Shown here piece by piece: positions 16,958 to 19,818 of a stretch of 19,818 nucleotides of DNA. The first letter of the stretch is position 1; every line of letters starts with the position of its first letter. The stretch covers positions 1 through 19,818 of the forward strand of contig JAVEEB010000328.1 of NCBI GenBank assembly GCA_030840665.1, read 5' to 3'. The stretch is from Frankiaceae bacterium. GTDB taxonomy: Bacteria > Actinomycetota > Actinomycetes > JAVEEB01. A program made the position numbers and the translations under genes. Under the pieces are notes generated by a model, which did not search any database, had not been told where the DNA came from, and worked only from the letters and a program-made list of their open reading frames with translations.

Positions 16958-18583
16958 ATGACGTCTGCACGTAATGATCGGTTCGATGGGTTCGTCCATG
17001 TCGCCGGCGGCCAGTTGCTGGACGGGCGCGGCTCACCGCTCGTGCTGCGCGGGGTCGGGCTGGGAAACTGGCTGCTCCGCGAGGGCTACATGTGGAAGTT
17101 CGAGCCCGGCGGCCCGCTGTCGTCGCGGCAGATCGAGGCGTTCGTCGCCGACCTGGTGGGGGAGCGGGCCGGCGCGGAGTTCTGGCGCGCCTTTCACGAC
17201 CGCTTCATCACCGAGGCCGACATCGAACGCATCGCTGCCGAGGGCTTCGACCACGTGCGGTTGCCGATCAACGCGCGTGTCGTGCAGTCCGACGACGGTG
17301 AGCTCCTCGAGGACGGCTTCCGTCTCATCGACAACACCATCGCGTGGTGCCGCGCGCACGGGCTGTGGGTCGTCCTCGATCTGCACGGCGCGCCCGGGGG
17401 TCAGACCGGCACCAACATCGACGACTCACCCAACGGGATCCCCGAGCTCTACACGAGTCCGGCGTACACGAAACTCACTGTCGACCTCTGGCGCGCGATC
17501 GCCGAGCGGTACGCCGACGAGACTGTCGTCGCTGCGTACGACCTGCTCAACGAGCCGATTCCGAACGAATACCAGCACCTGTATCCCAACGAACTTGTCG
17601 CCCTGTACAAGGAGATGACGGCGGCGATCCGCGAGGTCGACAAGGTGCACACGATCATGTACGAGGGGTCGCACTGGTCGACGAACTGGGACATCTTCAC
17701 GGAGGTGTGGGATCCCAACTCGATCCTGCAATGCCACAAGTACTGGAGCCCGCCGGATCGGCCGAGTGTCCAGAGGTACGTCGACCGCGGTCGCGAACTC
17801 GGCCTGCCCGTCTACATGGGCGAGACCGGCGAGAACAACCTGGAATGGTTGCAAGCGGCGTTCCAGCTCTACGACGACTGCGGGATGTCGTGGAACTTCT
17901 GGCCCTGGAAGAAGATCGAGACGCTCACGTCGCCGTGCTCCATCGACGCGCCCGCCGGTTGGGATCGCATCGTCGCGTACGGGCAGGGCATCGGGCCGAA
18001 GCCGGCCGTCGAGGAATCGACCGCGATCCTGAACGAGTTGCTCGCCTCGTTCGCGCCGGACGCCTGCACGTACCGGAGGGACGTCGTCAATGCGATGTTT
18101 CGCCGCGCGCCGCTGCGACTGGCCCCGTGGGCGTTCAGTTTTCGCGGTCGGGGAGCGTCCTACGACACGTCGCGCGCAAAGCCCCTCGCCGGCTTCCGCT
18201 GCGACGACGAGGTGACGCTCGCGTGCGCGACCCTCGATGACGCGCTCGCGCCCGACTTCTCCCACAACGGCGGCGCGCCGCGCACGCCGGAGAACGCCAT
18301 CGTGGTCTGGCTCGCCGAGGGTGACTGGGTCGCCTACGACATCGACGTTCCCGTCGCGGGGGAGCTGCGGGTCGTGGTCGGGCTGGACAGCGCCGTCAGC
18401 TTCGGCGATGCCGGCGGCACCGTCGGGGTCAGCATGGGCAGCGAGACGTGCTCATTGACGCCGGCCGCCGACGGGACCGCGAGCGGCACGCTGACCGTGG
18501 CCGACGCCGGGGTCCAGATCCTGCGGGTGACGGCGGTCGGCGGCCCGATCATCCTGCACTGGCTGGATTTTTCGCCCATCTAG
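16958..18583 (+). CDS. GH5 glycoside hydrolase with C-terminal beta-sandwich, cytoplasmic
   Basis: Retaining glycosidase of 541 residues without a signal peptide. The (beta/alpha)8 domain covers about residues 15-365. It starts LRGVGLGNWLLREGYMWKF, then HVRLPINARV and LHGAPGGQTG, a loop reminiscent of GH5 exo-beta-1,3-glucanases. The acid/base is Glu199 in LLNEP and the nucleophile most likely Glu289 in MGETGEN. From about residue 405 a separate domain (DWVAYDIDVPVAGELRVVVG to ILRVTAVGGPIILHWLDF) looks like a carbohydrate-binding-type beta-sandwich. The ATG at 16958 is preferred; only a weak GGGG at 16946-16949 precedes it. It lies 64 bp after GH1 and is last in the operon. Specificity is unproven; beta-1,3 or mixed beta-glucan oligosaccharides fit the context. 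Confidence 0.88.
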   Translation: MTSARNDRFDGFVHVAGGQLLDGRGSPLVLRGVGLGNWLLREGYMWKFEPGGPLSSRQIEAFVADLVGERAGAEFWRAFHDRFITEADIERIAAEGFDHVRLPINARVVQSDDGELLEDGFRLIDNTIAWCRAHGLWVVLDLHGAPGGQTGTNIDDSPNGIPELYTSPAYTKLTVDLWRAIAERYADETVVAAYDLLNEPIPNEYQHLYPNELVALYKEMTAAIREVDKVHTIMYEGSHWSTNWDIFTEVWDPNSILQCHKYWSPPDRPSVQRYVDRGRELGLPVYMGETGENNLEWLQAAFQLYDDCGMSWNFWPWKKIETLTSPCSIDAPAGWDRIVAYGQGIGPKPAVEESTAILNELLASFAPDACTYRRDVVNAMFRRAPLRLAPWAFSFRGRGASYDTSRAKPLAGFRCDDEVTLACATLDDALAPDFSHNGGAPRTPENAIVVWLAEGDWVAYDIDVPVAGELRVVVGLDSAVSFGDAGGTVGVSMGSETCSLTPAADGTASGTLTVADAGVQILRVTAVGGPIILHWLDFSPI

Positions 18584-18599
18584 CTGCCCGGCGGGGCCA

Positions 18600-19070
18600 T
18601 CAGGCGGAGCGCAGGACCTTGCCCGTCGCCGTGTCGGCGGTGGCGGCCAGTGCGTCGAGCACCACCGCGGCATCCGTGTCGGACCAGGAATGCACGTTGC
18701 CCTGGAAGGCGAGGGTCCAGTGCTCGCGTGGCCACTTCTGGCAGTACTCGACCTGGTCGATGAGCGAGATCGCGGGAATCCAGTCCGCCTCGTCCGTCAG
18801 GACGATCCTGGGCGCGATCTCGAATCGCCACGGGTAATCCTCGCCGGGCTTCGACGTCCAGATCAGCTCGTGGTCCTCCCACGATTCGGACTGGATGGTC
18901 ACGGCGCCGGCGAAAGCTTTCACGCCGGTGACGTAGTAGAGGGCGGTGTCGCCCGGTCGAAACGCCTCGGCCTTGCGGCGCTGACGCGACTTGACGCCCT
19001 GGACCGTGAAGCCACGCTCGGCGGTGCGGCCGAAGTTGTCGTAACCGGTGACGATCACCCACGAACTCAT
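18600..19070 (-). CDS. EVE-domain (PUA-like) protein
   Basis: Soluble protein of 156 residues, essentially one EVE domain. The family pattern is clear: SSWVIVTGYDNFGRTAERGF, FRPGDTALYYVTGVKAFAGA, SESWEDHELIWTSKPGEDYP and the late motif KWPREHWTLAFQGNVH. EVE domains belong to the PUA-like fold and several bind modified bases in DNA or RNA; the ligand here is unknown. The ATG at 19070 overlaps the stop of the upstream O-methyltransferase (ATGA), so the two are co-translated. The stop lies 16 bp from that of the convergent GH5 gene. Confidence 0.9.
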   Translation of the reverse strand: MSSWVIVTGYDNFGRTAERGFTVQGVKSRQRRKAEAFRPGDTALYYVTGVKAFAGAVTIQSESWEDHELIWTSKPGEDYPWRFEIAPRIVLTDEADWIPAISLIDQVEYCQKWPREHWTLAFQGNVHSWSDTDAAVVLDALAATADTATGKVLRSA

Positions 19071-19693
19071 GAGCCGGCCTGCCCGTCGCGTCCACCGGCA
19101 ACTCGCGCGCCGGCAACGCGCGCAGCCCCGATGCGCACGGCCGCGAGGAGCCCGTCGCCGATGGGCAACGCCACGGGCAGGAGGTCCTCCGCGGCGTGCA
19201 GGCGCTTGGCGAGGTCGCGCAGGGCCACGGTGTGCGGGTCGCGGCGGGAGCTGTCCCCGATGTGTCCACCACCGAGCGCGTCATGGAAAACGACGACCCC
19301 ACGCGGGCGCAGCATCCGCACGGCTTCGTCGAGAAGGTCGCCGTACTCCGACGTCGCCACGTCGATGAGGACGAGGTCGTACGACGCATCCGCGAGCCTG
19401 CTCATCACGTCGAGCGCGCCGCCATTGATCAGCCGGACGCGATTGGCGGCGAAGCCGGCCTCGTTCAGGGAGGTGCGGGCGAGGCGCTGGTGCTCGGCCT
19501 CGGTGTCGATGGACGTGAGGACGCCCGTTGCGGGCATCCCGCGCAGGAGCCAGCAGGCCGACACGCCGGCGCCCGTCCCGATCTCGACGACCGCGGAGGC
19601 ATCCAAGGTGGCCGTGAGGAAGGCGAGTGCGGCGCCTACCGCGGGGCTGATCGCCCCGACGCCGCTGTCACGGGCGCGGTCACGTGCCGACAC
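19067..19693 (-). CDS. SAM-dependent O-methyltransferase (Rv1220c-like)
   Basis: Class I methyltransferase of the O-methyltransferase family 3 type. From the GTG at 19693 it has 208 residues. SAM-binding motif I is VVEIGTGAGVSACWLL, the acidic residue after strand two is in LTSIDTEAEH, and strand four is YDLVLIDVATSEY, followed by LLRPRGVVVFHDA. It ends GDGLLAAVRIGAARVAG. Reading upstream in frame, translation continues without a stop to 19810 and contains RASWDYAETFLPE, which resembles the N-terminus of Rv1220c. The real protein therefore probably starts before 19693, although no ATG, GTG or TTG exists there. Its substrate is unknown. In mycobacteria the homologue lies next to sigE, which may be just outside the window. 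Confidence 0.88.
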   Translation of the reverse strand: MSARDRARDSGVGAISPAVGAALAFLTATLDASAVVEIGTGAGVSACWLLRGMPATGVLTSIDTEAEHQRLARTSLNEAGFAANRVRLINGGALDVMSRLADASYDLVLIDVATSEYGDLLDEAVRMLRPRGVVVFHDALGGGHIGDSSRRDPHTVALRDLAKRLHAAEDLLPVALPIGDGLLAAVRIGAARVAGARVAGGRDGQAGS

Positions 19694-19818
19694 GGCCGCG
19701 GGCGCCTCCGGCAGGAAGGTCTCCGCGTAGTCCCAGCTCGCGCGCAGATCATGCTCGGTGATGGCGTCCTCCTCGAGGTCGGGGCTGACGTGCGCGCCCC
19801 TGCGTGCAGCCTAGCGAG
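19694..19818 (-). promoter_or_regulatory. O-methyltransferase 5' region with Shine-Dalgarno and possible -10
   Basis: On the minus strand this stretch has a TANNNT-like TAGGCT near 19814-19809 and GGAGG at about 19772-19768. An in-frame ATC at 19762-19760 follows the GGAGG after 5 nt. The codons after ATC read ITEHDLRASWDYAETF, apparently part of the methyltransferase. An in-frame TAG at 19813-19811 limits how far upstream the protein can begin. The -35 region lies beyond the window. Confidence 0.35.

Overview
The window is GC-rich (GTG and TTG starts, long non-coding reading frames on both strands, GC-ending codons) and comes from an actinobacterium; I cannot name the genus from it. The flanks support this: the left end carries a DivIVA-domain membrane protein, tag and a 55-residue DUF3117 gene, the middle carries divergent glgC/glgA, and the right end carries an Rv1220c-type O-methyltransferase. 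As I recall, the same block occurs in Mycobacterium tuberculosis as Rv1209-Rv1213 and Rv1220c, next to sigE.

Layout. 1-1461: housekeeping genes on the + strand (DivIVA-domain protein, tag, DUF3117). 1495-3039: M17 leucyl aminopeptidase pepA, ending at a strong hairpin shared with the convergent gene. 3148-5010 (-): secreted GH55-type exo-beta-1,3-glucanase with a LacI-type operator just downstream of its promoter. 5201-6283 (-): LacI-family regulator. 6402-7625 (-) and 7681-8856 (+): glgC and glgA, divergent, 55 bp apart and both apparently leaderless. 8857-9403: gene-free region with two LacI-type half-palindromes. 9404-15395 (+): complete Opp/Dpp-type ABC importer in the order lipoprotein, ATPase, permease, permease, ATPase. 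15541-18583 (+): cytoplasmic GH1 beta-glucosidase and a cytoplasmic GH5 enzyme. 18600-19693 (-): EVE-domain protein and O-methyltransferase, overlapping by ATGA.

How it fits together. The centre reads as a beta-glucan (most likely beta-1,3-glucan or laminarin) utilisation locus. GH55 cuts the polymer outside the cell, the Opp-type importer takes up the oligosaccharides, and GH1 plus GH5 hydrolyse them to glucose in the cytoplasm. The locus is interleaved with glycogen synthesis genes, so imported glucose could be stored as glycogen; that coupling is inferred from position only.

The most interesting signals are regulatory. Variants of one 14-bp palindrome (idealised TGAGAGCGCTCTCA, each copy 12/14) lie upstream of both GH55 and the importer operon. 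A different, perfect palindrome (GGAAACGTTTCC) sits at about +10 of the GH55 promoter. A perfect 18-bp stem with a GCAA loop separates the binding-protein gene from the rest of the importer operon. The O-methyltransferase has a conserved N-terminus that starts upstream of any ATG, GTG or TTG.
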